Below are positions 1-7,841 of a DNA stretch of 11,881 nucleotides, piece by piece (the first letter of the stretch is position 1; every line of letters starts with the position of its first letter). Origin of the DNA: an uncultured Duncaniella sp. Lineage in GTDB: Bacteria > Bacteroidota > Bacteroidia > Bacteroidales > Muribaculaceae. Position numbers and translations under genes: made by a program. Location of the stretch: positions 1 through 11,881 of the forward strand of contig CAJUKP010000045.1 of NCBI GenBank assembly GCA_910587165.1. Reading direction: 5' to 3'. Under the pieces are notes generated by a model, which saw only the letters and a program-made list of their open reading frames with translations, was not told where the DNA came from and made no database searches.

Positions 1-1
1 T

Positions 2-463
2 CAGGGACGCTTCCGCGAAGACCTTTTCTACCGCATCAATCTCATCACACTCCGTATGCCGCCCCTGCGCGAGAGGCCTGACGACATTCCCCTGCTCGTG
101 CGCCACTTCGCCGGGCCTGAAGTGGAGTTCTCGCCCGATGCCATGCAGCTGCTGTCGTCACTCCCCTATCCCGGAAATATCCGTGAGCTCAAGAACCTCG
201 TAAGCCGTCTGACCATCATCTCCGACTCCCCCCGCATCACAGCCGCTGAGATACGGAGATCCATCGACATCGCACCCGCAACGCGCCCTGCTGTCTCCGA
301 CAAGGCAGCCACTGTCACACTCACCCTCGACGAACTGGAAAAGAAAGCCATCACCGAGGCCCTCGACCGTTTCGGTGGCAACCTCTCACAGGCAGCCGCA
401 TCGCTCGGCATAACCCGTCAATCGCTCTACCGGCGTATGGAGAAATTCGGCATACCGCAATGA
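2..463 (+). CDS. Sigma-54-dependent response regulator (NtrC family), C-terminal part only
   Basis: The gene enters from the left edge; the first complete codon is at 2 and 153 residues remain. The fragment opens with GRFREDLFYRIN and then PPLRERPDDIPLL, signatures of the sigma-54 AAA+ activator domain downstream of Walker B. PGNIRELKN near residue 60 is the sensor II region. A linker of about 40 residues leads to a Fis-type helix-turn-helix in the last 35 residues (ALDRFGGNLSQAAASLGI, then TRQSLYRRMEKFGI), which would bind an upstream activator site. Family knowledge: such proteins hydrolyse ATP to open sigma-54 promoters, usually after phosphorylation of an N-terminal receiver. That receiver, if present, lies outside the window. 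The stop overlaps the start of a histidine kinase gene, so this is most likely its cognate regulator. The targets cannot be read from this sequence. Confidence 0.93.
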   Translation, partial: QGRFREDLFYRINLITLRMPPLRERPDDIPLLVRHFAGPEVEFSPDAMQLLSSLPYPGNIRELKNLVSRLTIISDSPRITAAEIRRSIDIAPATRPAVSDKAATVTLTLDELEKKAITEALDRFGGNLSQAAASLGITRQSLYRRMEKFGIPQ

Positions 464-1764
464 AAGCCACGCATCTGTTCTACCTTCTGCTCATGGTCAC
501 AGTGGCCGTGGGCATCATGCTGCCGTTCAGCATACCTCACGGCAGACAGCTGGCTATTCCCGAAGGGCTGGTGATCGCTGCCATCATCACCGAATGGGTG
601 CTCTACCGCCGCGTAGTGCGTAGCCAGCACGTGGCCGAAATCGGCATGGATCTGCTGCGCGAACAGGACTACAGCACCCGGCTCGCCCCGGTGGGCCAGC
701 GCGATGCCGACAAGATAGTCATGCTCTTCAACGATCTCATCGGCCGTCTGAAAGCCGAAAAGCTTCATGCCGGAGAACAGAATCATCTGCTCAGACTTCT
801 CATAGACGCCTCTCCTCTCGGCATAATCTCCCTCGACCGCGGCGGGCGAATCGAGATCGCCAACGCGTCATCGTTGAAGATGCTCGGAGATGACATCAGA
901 GGCAAATCGCTGGCCGAAATCCAGTCACCCATAGCGGAAAAGTGCGCATCACTGCACAAGGAAGAGACCGCCACACTGCGTCTCGCCGACAATATGGTCT
1001 ACCGCTGCTCACGTCTGTCGTTCATGGACCGCGGCATCTCTCATCCGTTCTTTCTCATCGAGATTCTCACCGAGGAGGTCCTGCTTGCCGAACGCGACGC
1101 CTATGGCAAGGTGATCAGGATGATAGGCCACGAGGTCAACAACTCCATGGCCTCCGTGGGCTCGCTGCTCAACCTCCTCCTCGACATAAAACCATGGGGT
1201 GAGGAGGACACGGAGACAACCGAAGCCGTCAGTGCCTGCTCGTCACGCATAGCAAGACTGAGCGAGTTCATCTCCTCATACGCCAAAGTGGTCAAGATCC
1301 CGCCCGTCAACAAATGCCGCCACCGTCTTGTCGATTTCATCACCGGTCTTAAACCGTTCCTCGTATCCATGGCAACCGCCGGCGGCGTAGAGCTCAGAAT
1401 AGTCGAAAAGGAGATCACATCCGGACATATAGGGATAGACGTGCCTCTCATGGAGCAGGTAGTGATCAATATAGTGAAAAATGCCATAGAAAGCATAGCC
1501 GGACGCCCTGACGGGATGATAGTCATCACAGTGACCGGTAGCACCAGACTCGAGATTGCCGACAACGGGCGCGGAATCCCACCCGAAGCGGCCGGGCACA
1601 TATTCACACCGTTCTTCTCCACAAAACCCTCCGGACAAGGGCTCGGGCTTATGTTCGCTGCTGAGATCCTTCGCCGCCACGGGGCCACATTCTCGCTGGC
1701 CACATCACCCGACGACGGAATCACACGCTTCTCCATCAGAATGAAGAGAGATGTTTTTTCATGA
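460..1764 (+). CDS. Membrane sensor histidine kinase (NtrB/NtrY-like), partner of the upstream regulator
   Basis: This 434-aa kinase should sense a signal and phosphorylate the regulator encoded just before it. Two hydrophobic segments (about residues 5-23 and 35-50) flank a very short external loop, so sensing is probably within the membrane or in the cytoplasm. A HAMP-like linker follows (about 51-105), then a PAS-like segment (about 107-205, with ASPLGIISLDRGGRIEIANA). The phospho-acceptor box is MIGHEVNNSM with His224. The catalytic domain shows an N box (NIVKNAIESI, 337-346), a G1 box (ADNGRGIPP, 367-375) and a G2 box (GQGLGLMFA, 392-400), so all key motifs are intact. The start is fixed by an ATGA overlap with the previous stop, which suggests translational coupling. 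No terminator is obvious after the stop. The signal is unknown. Confidence 0.93.
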   Translation: MKATHLFYLLLMVTVAVGIMLPFSIPHGRQLAIPEGLVIAAIITEWVLYRRVVRSQHVAEIGMDLLREQDYSTRLAPVGQRDADKIVMLFNDLIGRLKAEKLHAGEQNHLLRLLIDASPLGIISLDRGGRIEIANASSLKMLGDDIRGKSLAEIQSPIAEKCASLHKEETATLRLADNMVYRCSRLSFMDRGISHPFFLIEILTEEVLLAERDAYGKVIRMIGHEVNNSMASVGSLLNLLLDIKPWGEEDTETTEAVSACSSRIARLSEFISSYAKVVKIPPVNKCRHRLVDFITGLKPFLVSMATAGGVELRIVEKEITSGHIGIDVPLMEQVVINIVKNAIESIAGRPDGMIVITVTGSTRLEIADNGRGIPPEAAGHIFTPFFSTKPSGQGLGLMFAAEILRRHGATFSLATSPDDGITRFSIRMKRDVFS

Positions 1765-1814
1765 CGGAGGAAGATTTTTAACAATATTATTTAACATTAT
1801 ATTGGAATTTTTCG

Positions 1815-1822
1815 TACTTTTG
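1815..1822 (+). promoter_or_regulatory. Bacteroidetes-type promoter -7 element for the receptor operon
   Basis: TACTTTTG matches the Bacteroidetes primary sigma factor -7 consensus TAnnTTTG. It lies in an AT-rich stretch (about 1771-1835) that contrasts with the GC-rich coding DNA on both sides. A -33 TTTG is not well conserved; a T-rich TTAA at 1791-1794 sits at about the right distance. Transcription would start near 1829, leaving a leader of about 130 nt before the receptor start codon. The match is to a short consensus only. Confidence 0.6.
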
Positions 1823-1828
1823 TAAAAA

Positions 1829-1958
1829 TTCCCAAATTGTCGTCCTGAGACAACAGTGACGGCACCTCCGGCCATATCTGCCGGCACCTTGAATCAACAC
1901 GTTTTCAATCACTTATTTATATACCAATTATTATTCACAATCTAATCACCCGAATTCT
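1829..1958 (+). other. Structured 5' leader of the TonB-dependent receptor mRNA
   Basis: The roughly 130-nt untranslated leader holds two small hairpins. TTGTC (1837-1841) pairs with GACAA (1849-1853), and CCGGC (1868-1872) pairs with GCCGG (1880-1884). The second hairpin is bracketed by a direct repeat GGCACCT (1861-1867 and 1883-1889). The last 50 bases are AT-rich and unstructured up to the start codon, as is common for translation initiation in Bacteroidetes. I do not recognise a known riboswitch, so a regulatory role is inference. Confidence 0.35.
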
Positions 1959-4676
1959 ATGATTAGGAGACTTATTTTCTTAGTGGCCATAGTGCTGACG
2001 TGTATGTCAGCCGCGGCCGCTCCGAACGATGTCAAGTGCACAGGTGTGCTTTTGGGTACGGATGGAGAGCCCATCATCGGGGCCACAGTATCGGTTCCCG
2101 GCACCTCCCAGGCCACCGCGAGCGATATCGACGGACGTTTCATCCTTTCCGTACCCAAGGGAAAGGATATCCATGTCAGCTATATCGGCTACCAGCCCCT
2201 CACCCTGAAGGCAAGCCCGGACATGGGTGAGATCAAGATGGAAGTGGAGTCGCAGATGCTTCAGGACGTAGTGGTGACACAGTCCATCGCGCGCACCCGT
2301 AAAACCCCTGTGGCCATCTCGGCCGTCGATGCCATCACCATCGAGACCAAGCTCGGCAATCAGGAATTTCCCGAAGTGCTCAAGACCACACCCGGCGTGT
2401 GGGCCACCAAGGATGGCGGCGGCTACGGCGATGCCAAAATCAATATGCGTGGTTTCAAATCAGAGAACGTCGCAGCCCTCATCAACGGTATACCCATCAA
2501 CGATATGGAATGGGGCGGCATCTACTGGTCCAACTGGGCAGGTCTGTCGGACGTGACAGCCTCAATGCAGACCCAGCGCGGTCTCGGAGCCTCGATCGTG
2601 TCGGTTCCCTCTGTCGGCGGCACAATCAACATCACCACCAAGAGCCTCGACGTCAAGAGAGGCGGCAATGTGTTCTACGGCATGGGCAATGACGGGCTCA
2701 ACCAGATCGGATTCTCCGTATCGACCGGCGTCAACGACAAAGGCTGGGCTGTGACCCTCCTCGGATCTCGCAAATGGGGCGACGGATATGTACAGGGCAC
2801 CGACTTCAACGCCTATACCTACTTCCTCAACATCTCCAAGCGTATCAATGCCAAGCATCAGCTCTCGCTCACAGCCTTCGGCTCACCCCAGACCCACTAC
2901 AAGCGTTCGTCGCAGGACGGTCTCTCGATCATGGGATGGCAGGATGTGAAGAACTACATGGACGGTGAGAGTATGTACAAGTACAACCCCACCTTCGGTT
3001 ACGACAAGGACGGCCAGGTACGCTCATCCAACAAGAACGTCTACCACAAGCCGCAGATCTCGCTCAACCACATCTGGCAGATCAACGAGAAATCATCACT
3101 CTCATCGGCTGTGTATGTCAGCCTCGCTACAGGCTACGGCTACTCAGGCCAGGGCCGCGGCACCTACGAAGGCACCTCGCTCAGCAACACAAGCTGGTAT
3201 GGCGCCACCAACGGCAATCTCAACACCCTCTTCCGCCGCGCCGACGGCACATTTGACTATGCAGCCATCCAGGAGATGAACGCCAACTCCACCACCGGCT
3301 CAAACATGGTCATGGCCAAGTCGGGCAACAGCCACAACTGGTATGGTCTCGTGTCGACCTACAAGAACGAGCTGAAGAAGAACCTCAACCTCACGGCAGG
3401 TATTGATATGCGCTACTATGTAGGCTTCCACAAGAACACCATCGTCGACCTCTACGACGGCGAGTACTTTATGGACGACAGCAGCCGCAAGGGTGTATCG
3501 GCAGCCAACAACGCGGCCGCAGCCGATCCCAACTGGAAATACCAGAAGCTCGGAGTGGGCGACGTGGTCTACCGTAACTATGACGGACACACTGCCCAGG
3601 AGGGTCTCTTCGCACAGCTCGAGTACACCATGCTTGACAACAAGCTCACCACAGTTCTGGCCGGAGCATTCTCCAACACCACATACTGGCGCGTGGATCA
3701 CCTCTACTACGACAAGCAGCATGAGAAATCAAAGACTGTAAGCTTCCTCGCCGGAACAATCAAGGGCGGAGCCAACTACAACATCGACCGCCACAACAAC
3801 GTCTACTTCAACGGCGGCTACATCACCCGCGCACCATTCTTCTCCGGCGGAGCATTCCTCCAGGCCGCTACATCGAATGCCACAAACCCCAACGCCGTCA
3901 ACGAGAAGGTCGGCTCTATCGAGATAGGCTATGAGTATCACTCGCCCATCTTCACCGCCACTCTCAACGGCTACTATACCAAGTGGATGGACAAGACCAC
4001 AACCCGCTCAAGCGATATGGGCGACGGCACAAAATACTTCTTCAATATGGAGGGTGTGGATGCCCGCCACATGGGTGTGGAAGTCAACTTCACTTACCGC
4101 CCCTTCCGCTGGCTCGATGTCAACGGTATGCTCTCGATAGGCGACTGGGTGTGGGACAGCAACACCAAGGGTTACTTCTACAACTCCTACGGCCAGCCCA
4201 TCCAGAACACCAAGGACGGTGCCCTCGCATCAGGAGTCTATGCCTCCGACCACGCCTCGGCCACCCTCAACCAGAAGGGCCGCAAGGTGGGTGGATCTGC
4301 CCAAACCACCGGCTATCTCGGACTCAACTTCAAGCCTATAAAGGGATGGCGCGTCGGCGTAGACTGGACATTCAACGCCCGCAACTACAGCGACTTCACC
4401 ATCTCGTCGAGCGACTATGCCCCCAATGCCGTCATCAACGTCAAGTCACCCTGGGAGATTCCCTGGGGCAACCAGCTTGACCTCCAGGCCAGCTATGACT
4501 TTGAGATCGGAGGCCTCAACGCCACAATCTTCGGCAACGTCTACAACCTCTGTGACTACAACTATGTCATGGATGCCTACACCGCATCGGGTGTCGACGG
4601 TACCTGGGACAACGCTTACCGTATATTCTATTCCTTCGGACGCACCTACGCCCTGCGTCTGAAAGTGAAATTCTAA
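1959..4676 (+). CDS. TonB-dependent outer-membrane receptor with carboxypeptidase-regulatory-like domain
   Basis: A 905-aa outer-membrane transporter that should import a substrate using energy from TonB. A signal peptide covers about residues 1-21 (hydrophobic core LIFLVAIVLTC, then SAAAA). Residues 27-107 form a CarboxypepD_reg-like beta-sandwich (GEPIIGATVSVPGTS, then DIDGRFILSVPKG). A TonB-box-like stretch DVVVTQ follows at 103-108. The plug spans about 113-230, with INMRGF, INGIPINDMEWGG and GGTINITTK. The rest is rich in aromatic, alternating strands typical of a 22-strand barrel and ends in Phe (RLKVKF), as outer-membrane barrels do. No STN domain precedes the sandwich, so coupling to an anti-sigma factor is unlikely. 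It resembles SusC-type receptors in layout but is shorter than most, and its partner is not SusD-like. The lipoprotein gene begins 37 bp downstream and is probably co-transcribed. The substrate is unknown. Confidence 0.92.
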   Translation: MIRRLIFLVAIVLTCMSAAAAPNDVKCTGVLLGTDGEPIIGATVSVPGTSQATASDIDGRFILSVPKGKDIHVSYIGYQPLTLKASPDMGEIKMEVESQMLQDVVVTQSIARTRKTPVAISAVDAITIETKLGNQEFPEVLKTTPGVWATKDGGGYGDAKINMRGFKSENVAALINGIPINDMEWGGIYWSNWAGLSDVTASMQTQRGLGASIVSVPSVGGTINITTKSLDVKRGGNVFYGMGNDGLNQIGFSVSTGVNDKGWAVTLLGSRKWGDGYVQGTDFNAYTYFLNISKRINAKHQLSLTAFGSPQTHYKRSSQDGLSIMGWQDVKNYMDGESMYKYNPTFGYDKDGQVRSSNKNVYHKPQISLNHIWQINEKSSLSSAVYVSLATGYGYSGQGRGTYEGTSLSNTSWYGATNGNLNTLFRRADGTFDYAAIQEMNANSTTGSNMVMAKSGNSHNWYGLVSTYKNELKKNLNLTAGIDMRYYVGFHKNTIVDLYDGEYFMDDSSRKGVSAANNAAAADPNWKYQKLGVGDVVYRNYDGHTAQEGLFAQLEYTMLDNKLTTVLAGAFSNTTYWRVDHLYYDKQHEKSKTVSFLAGTIKGGANYNIDRHNNVYFNGGYITRAPFFSGGAFLQAATSNATNPNAVNEKVGSIEIGYEYHSPIFTATLNGYYTKWMDKTTTRSSDMGDGTKYFFNMEGVDARHMGVEVNFTYRPFRWLDVNGMLSIGDWVWDSNTKGYFYNSYGQPIQNTKDGALASGVYASDHASATLNQKGRKVGGSAQTTGYLGLNFKPIKGWRVGVDWTFNARNYSDFTISSSDYAPNAVINVKSPWEIPWGNQLDLQASYDFEIGGLNATIFGNVYNLCDYNYVMDAYTASGVDGTWDNAYRIFYSFGRTYALRLKVKF

Positions 4677-4713
4677 TTCCACACCACACTCACAAAGATA
4701 TTTTTTCAAGAAT

Positions 4714-6762
4714 ATGAATATCGCATCAAAATATTCCATTCTGGCCGCCGGTGTCCTTCTCGCGCTCACAAGCTGCGATGAGAACGACTGGAACGACAAG
4801 CTCGATGGATTCGAGGTGCCACCGGCCTACTCGAAGACCGAGACCGTCCTCTATACCCTCACCACCGCCGACTACAAGACCATAGCCACCTCGAGCGCCA
4901 ACAAGGAGATAGCCGAGAAGAAAGGCGAGGCTGCAGTGGCCGCCCTCGCTGCAGTGGAGAGCAACTGCGCTTTCGCCTCCGAGGAGGATGCGCGCGCCTA
5001 CATCCCCGCTCTTCTGGCCAATACATCGTTCCCCTACTTCGCGCTCAACAACGGCTCGTCGGTCAAGGTGACCTACAATCTCGCCACCAACCAGCCCGAA
5101 GAGGTGCTCGCCATCAATAAAGCGGGCAACGTGCTCACCTACCGTCTCAAGGAGGCCGACTACCAGACCGCATGGGGCAGCGACGAGGACTTCATCCAGG
5201 CCTTCGCCCCCATGACTCCCGCCGATGCCAACCTCCCCGCCATTCTCAAGGCCGCACTTCCCGATGCCGTGGCAGGCAACTATGCCGTCGTGACCTACAA
5301 CGAGGCTTCGGTCAATCCCGTGTTCGGCAACATCGGTGGCGGTGACACCCCCTCCGACGAACCTGCCGACGGAATCTATCTCGACGCAACATTCGGCGAT
5401 GACCAGGGTGACTTCACCATCGAGAACACTCTCATGCCGTCACCTCTCACAGCCATCTGGACACATGACGCATACGGCTATATGAAAGCCACCGGCTATC
5501 ATTCGGCCGACAAGCTGAACCTCGACACAGAATCATGGCTCATCTCTCCCGAGATCCAGCTCGGAGCCTCAACGAATGCCATCCTGACATTCGATCAGGT
5601 GTGGAACTTCTTCTCATCGCTCGAGGTTGCCGCCTCCGAGGCCACCGTCAACATCCGCGAGGTCGGTGGACAGTGGGTCAACCTGACTGTCCCCACCGTT
5701 CCCGAGGCCTTCGGTTGGAAACCCTGGGTAAGCTCCGGCGACATCAGCCTCGCCGCCTACAACGGCAAGAAAGTGCAGATAGGCTTCTGCTACAAGAGCA
5801 CCGCCGCCAAGGCCGGAACATGGGAGCTGAAGAACGTGCGTGTGGCCGTCGGCCCCAAGGAAGAGGCAGCCCGCAGCCGCGCCGCAGCTTCGCCCGTAGC
5901 TTCAGAGCAGCTCAACGGATTCTACTACTTCGACGGCACCGACTGGACCCAGCCCGCCGGTACAGTGATACTCCAGAGCGCCGACTATGAGGCAATGGGT
6001 TCTTCATACGGAAACCTCAGCAACAACCAGCCCGCCGAGCTTCTCCCCATCTTCATGGCACAGAAGTTCCCGTATGCAGCCGACAAGGATGCCCGGATCG
6101 TGGTCTACAAATTCTATGCCAACTCCGCCACCAACTATCACGCCTCGCAGCTCATCAAGACCGATGGCGAGTGGACTATGAACACCGGCGCGACCACCGA
6201 CCAGTTCACCCGTACCGACAACGTGTGGAAATACAATCCCTCAGTGATCATCAATCTCCCCTACTCCCGCAACACCGAGCCCTCCTATTCATATTATATG
6301 GAGTGTCTGAACTGGGTGTGGGAGAATGTCACCCTCAAGCTCTATCCCGACTCCAAGCCTGCCGACGGCACCAAGCCCGGCCCGGCGTTCATCGACTACC
6401 GCGGCAACGCCGAGTTCTACTCCGGAGCATCCGCCTTCTACGGCAACGTGGATATCCGTGCGGTGACAGCCAAAAACAATGCACCCGAGGGATATACCGG
6501 CTATGACGGCCTCTCCGACGAGGAGATCACACTTCTCATCAAGAAGCGCTTCTGCACCGAGACTCTCCCATACGCACTCCGCACCCTCAACTCCGACGCC
6601 AAACCCAATCCCGAGATGGAGGTGACCTATACCGTCAACTTCACCGCCTACAGCGAGTCGGCTAACGAGGAATCGGTGGTCTATGTCGTCTCCGGTCCCG
6701 GTGAGTTCACCTACAAGAGCAGCACCTGGGTTGAGAAAGGCGAGGACGCCGACTGGAAATAA
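4714..6762 (+). CDS. Putative surface lipoprotein with choice-of-anchor-J-like segment and repeated modules
   Basis: This 682-aa protein has a lipoprotein signal peptide ending in LLALTSC, with Cys21 as the lipidation site. The acidic CDENDWND that follows resembles the acidic surface-export signals of Bacteroidetes lipoproteins, so a cell-surface position is likely. Residues about 218-380 look like a choice-of-anchor J (jelly-roll) domain: DATFGDDQGDFTIEN, a WLISPEIQL strand, a FDQVWNFF strand, VQIGFCYKS and GTWELKNVRV. On either side are segments that share an ADY...(L)PxxL...FPYA...VxVxY pattern, near 48-123, 144-199, 418-469 and 604-647. It follows the TonB-dependent receptor by 37 bp and is closed by a terminator, so the two form one operon. 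The inferred role is substrate capture for the receptor. I recognise no catalytic motif. An adhesin or binding protein of other purpose is possible. Confidence 0.85.
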   Translation: MNIASKYSILAAGVLLALTSCDENDWNDKLDGFEVPPAYSKTETVLYTLTTADYKTIATSSANKEIAEKKGEAAVAALAAVESNCAFASEEDARAYIPALLANTSFPYFALNNGSSVKVTYNLATNQPEEVLAINKAGNVLTYRLKEADYQTAWGSDEDFIQAFAPMTPADANLPAILKAALPDAVAGNYAVVTYNEASVNPVFGNIGGGDTPSDEPADGIYLDATFGDDQGDFTIENTLMPSPLTAIWTHDAYGYMKATGYHSADKLNLDTESWLISPEIQLGASTNAILTFDQVWNFFSSLEVAASEATVNIREVGGQWVNLTVPTVPEAFGWKPWVSSGDISLAAYNGKKVQIGFCYKSTAAKAGTWELKNVRVAVGPKEEAARSRAAASPVASEQLNGFYYFDGTDWTQPAGTVILQSADYEAMGSSYGNLSNNQPAELLPIFMAQKFPYAADKDARIVVYKFYANSATNYHASQLIKTDGEWTMNTGATTDQFTRTDNVWKYNPSVIINLPYSRNTEPSYSYYMECLNWVWENVTLKLYPDSKPADGTKPGPAFIDYRGNAEFYSGASAFYGNVDIRAVTAKNNAPEGYTGYDGLSDEEITLLIKKRFCTETLPYALRTLNSDAKPNPEMEVTYTVNFTAYSESANEESVVYVVSGPGEFTYKSSTWVEKGEDADWK

Positions 6763-6784
6763 GAGATTGTAAAGGACACGTAAC

Positions 6785-6801
6785 GGCAGCCCCCGGCTGC
6801 C
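6785..6801 (+). other. Small GC hairpin in the 3' UTR of the receptor-lipoprotein operon
   Basis: GGCAGCC (6785-6791) and GGCTGCC (6795-6801) form a perfect 7-bp stem with a CCC loop, 22 bases after the lipoprotein stop. No T-run follows, so it is not itself a terminator. The 3' arm is also complementary to GGCAGCC at 6831-6837 within the terminator stem, so the two structures could compete. Confidence 0.5.
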
Positions 6802-6823
6802 TCCCGTCAGGACACTGACTCAG

Positions 6824-6862
6824 ACGTAATGGCAGCCGAAAGCTGTCATTACGTTTTTCTTT
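6824..6862 (+). terminator. Rho-independent terminator of the receptor-lipoprotein operon
   Basis: ACGTAATGGCAGC (6824-6836) pairs with GCTGTCATTACGT (6842-6854) over 13 bp with a single G-U wobble and a CGAAA loop. The run TTTTTCTTT follows directly. This is a textbook intrinsic terminator 62 bases after the lipoprotein stop. It separates this operon from the dapF promoter about 45 bases downstream. Confidence 0.9.
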
Positions 6863-6905
6863 AAAAATAATGTAAAAGAAATGCTAAAAATTGTAGCAAA
6901 ATGTC

Positions 6906-6913
6906 TATCTTTG
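6906..6913 (+). promoter_or_regulatory. Bacteroidetes-type promoter -7 element for dapF-dapL(-glnN)
   Basis: TATCTTTG matches TAnnTTTG exactly and sits at the end of an AT-rich stretch (6855-6912) just after the upstream terminator. The -33 element is poorly conserved: TTG at 6891-6893 is closer than usual. Transcription would begin near 6920, so the ATG at 6901 cannot be the dapF start. This promoter probably serves dapF and dapL and may extend to glnN. Confidence 0.7.
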
Positions 6914-6957
6914 CAGGGTGTTTTCATTCCGATAGGAAAAAATCATTCGAAGACCCG

Positions 6958-7833
6958 ATGACATCCCCAGGCAAAAAAGAAAAAGAGGTGATCAGATTCA
7001 CCAAGATGCACGGTCTCGGCAACGATTACATATATATCGACTGTATGGATCGGATGCCGGAAAGCATACCGGCCCTCGCCCGCGAGATGAGCGACCGACA
7101 CTTCGGGGTCGGAGGCGACGGCATCGTCCTCATCTGTCCTCCCGCGGCCCCCGGCGCCCACTTCAGAATGAGGATGTTCAACTCCGATGGCTCCGAAGCC
7201 CGGATGTGTGGCAACGCCTCACGTTGCATAGCAAGATACGTCCACGATCACATCGACCCCTCTCTCAACCCCATAAACCTTGATACCCTCTCAGGAATCA
7301 AGGTTTTATCGCTTAATATGGAAGGAGAAGAAGTCGTATCGGTGACCGTCGATATGGGCGAACCGGTCTTCGAGGCCTCCGCGGTGCCCGTCATCTCCGG
7401 CACGTCAGAAGTGATTGACCGTCAGGTCGAGACCCCCTGGGGCAGCTATGAGGTGACAGCCGTCTCGATGGGCAATCCCCATGGAGTGATATTTGTCCCC
7501 TCCATTCCTGACCTTGATTTCGACCGTCTGGGCCCACATCTCGAATGTCACCCGATGTGGCCCGACCGCGCCAATATCGAATTTGCCGAGGTGGTCAATC
7601 CACGCGAGATCAACATGAGGGTGTGGGAACGGGGCACAGGAGAGACCCTGGCCTGCGGCACCGGAGCCTGCGCCACAGCGGTGGCCGCCGCGGCCACCGG
7701 ACGGACTGGGCGTGAGGTGGTCCTGCACCTGCGGGGCGGCGACCTCGGGATCCGCTGGGCCGCGGACAACCATGTCTACATGACAGGCCCCGCCACTGAA
7801 GTATTCACAGGTACATATATAAGGAAAGACTGA
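6958..7833 (+). CDS. dapF: Diaminopimelate epimerase DapF
   Basis: DapF converts LL-diaminopimelate to meso-diaminopimelate in the cytoplasm, the last step before lysine and peptidoglycan precursor synthesis. The N-terminus carries RFTKMHGLGNDYIYID, a family hallmark. With the ATG at 6958 the protein has 291 residues. The two catalytic cysteines are present: Cys84 in MCGNASRC and Cys233 in ACGTGACA. GNPHGVIF and RVWERGTGETLACG are further family motifs. An ATG at 6901 is in frame but overlaps the -7 promoter element. ATG 6958 is the first usable ATG after the predicted transcript start. A GTG at 6988, preceded by AAAAAGAAAAAGAG, would give 281 residues beginning right at the conserved core and is a real alternative. 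dapL starts 8 bp after the stop, so the two are co-transcribed and act on the same metabolite. Confidence 0.95.
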   Translation: MTSPGKKEKEVIRFTKMHGLGNDYIYIDCMDRMPESIPALAREMSDRHFGVGGDGIVLICPPAAPGAHFRMRMFNSDGSEARMCGNASRCIARYVHDHIDPSLNPINLDTLSGIKVLSLNMEGEEVVSVTVDMGEPVFEASAVPVISGTSEVIDRQVETPWGSYEVTAVSMGNPHGVIFVPSIPDLDFDRLGPHLECHPMWPDRANIEFAEVVNPREINMRVWERGTGETLACGTGACATAVAAAATGRTGREVVLHLRGGDLGIRWAADNHVYMTGPATEVFTGTYIRKD

Positions 7834-7841
7834 TTGTTTTT

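Noticed and set aside
1101..1784. A 227-codon minus-strand open frame over the kinase
   Set aside because: It is the shadow of the catalytic half of the histidine kinase and has no recognisable domain.
1829..1958. Cobalamin riboswitch before the TonB-dependent receptor
   Set aside because: The leader is too short, and I cannot find the conserved B12-box-like core, so a vitamin B12 assignment is not supported.
4714..6762. SusD-like glycan-binding lipoprotein
   Set aside because: It follows a receptor gene but lacks the helical TPR-rich SusD fold pattern; the sequence is beta-rich with repeated modules.
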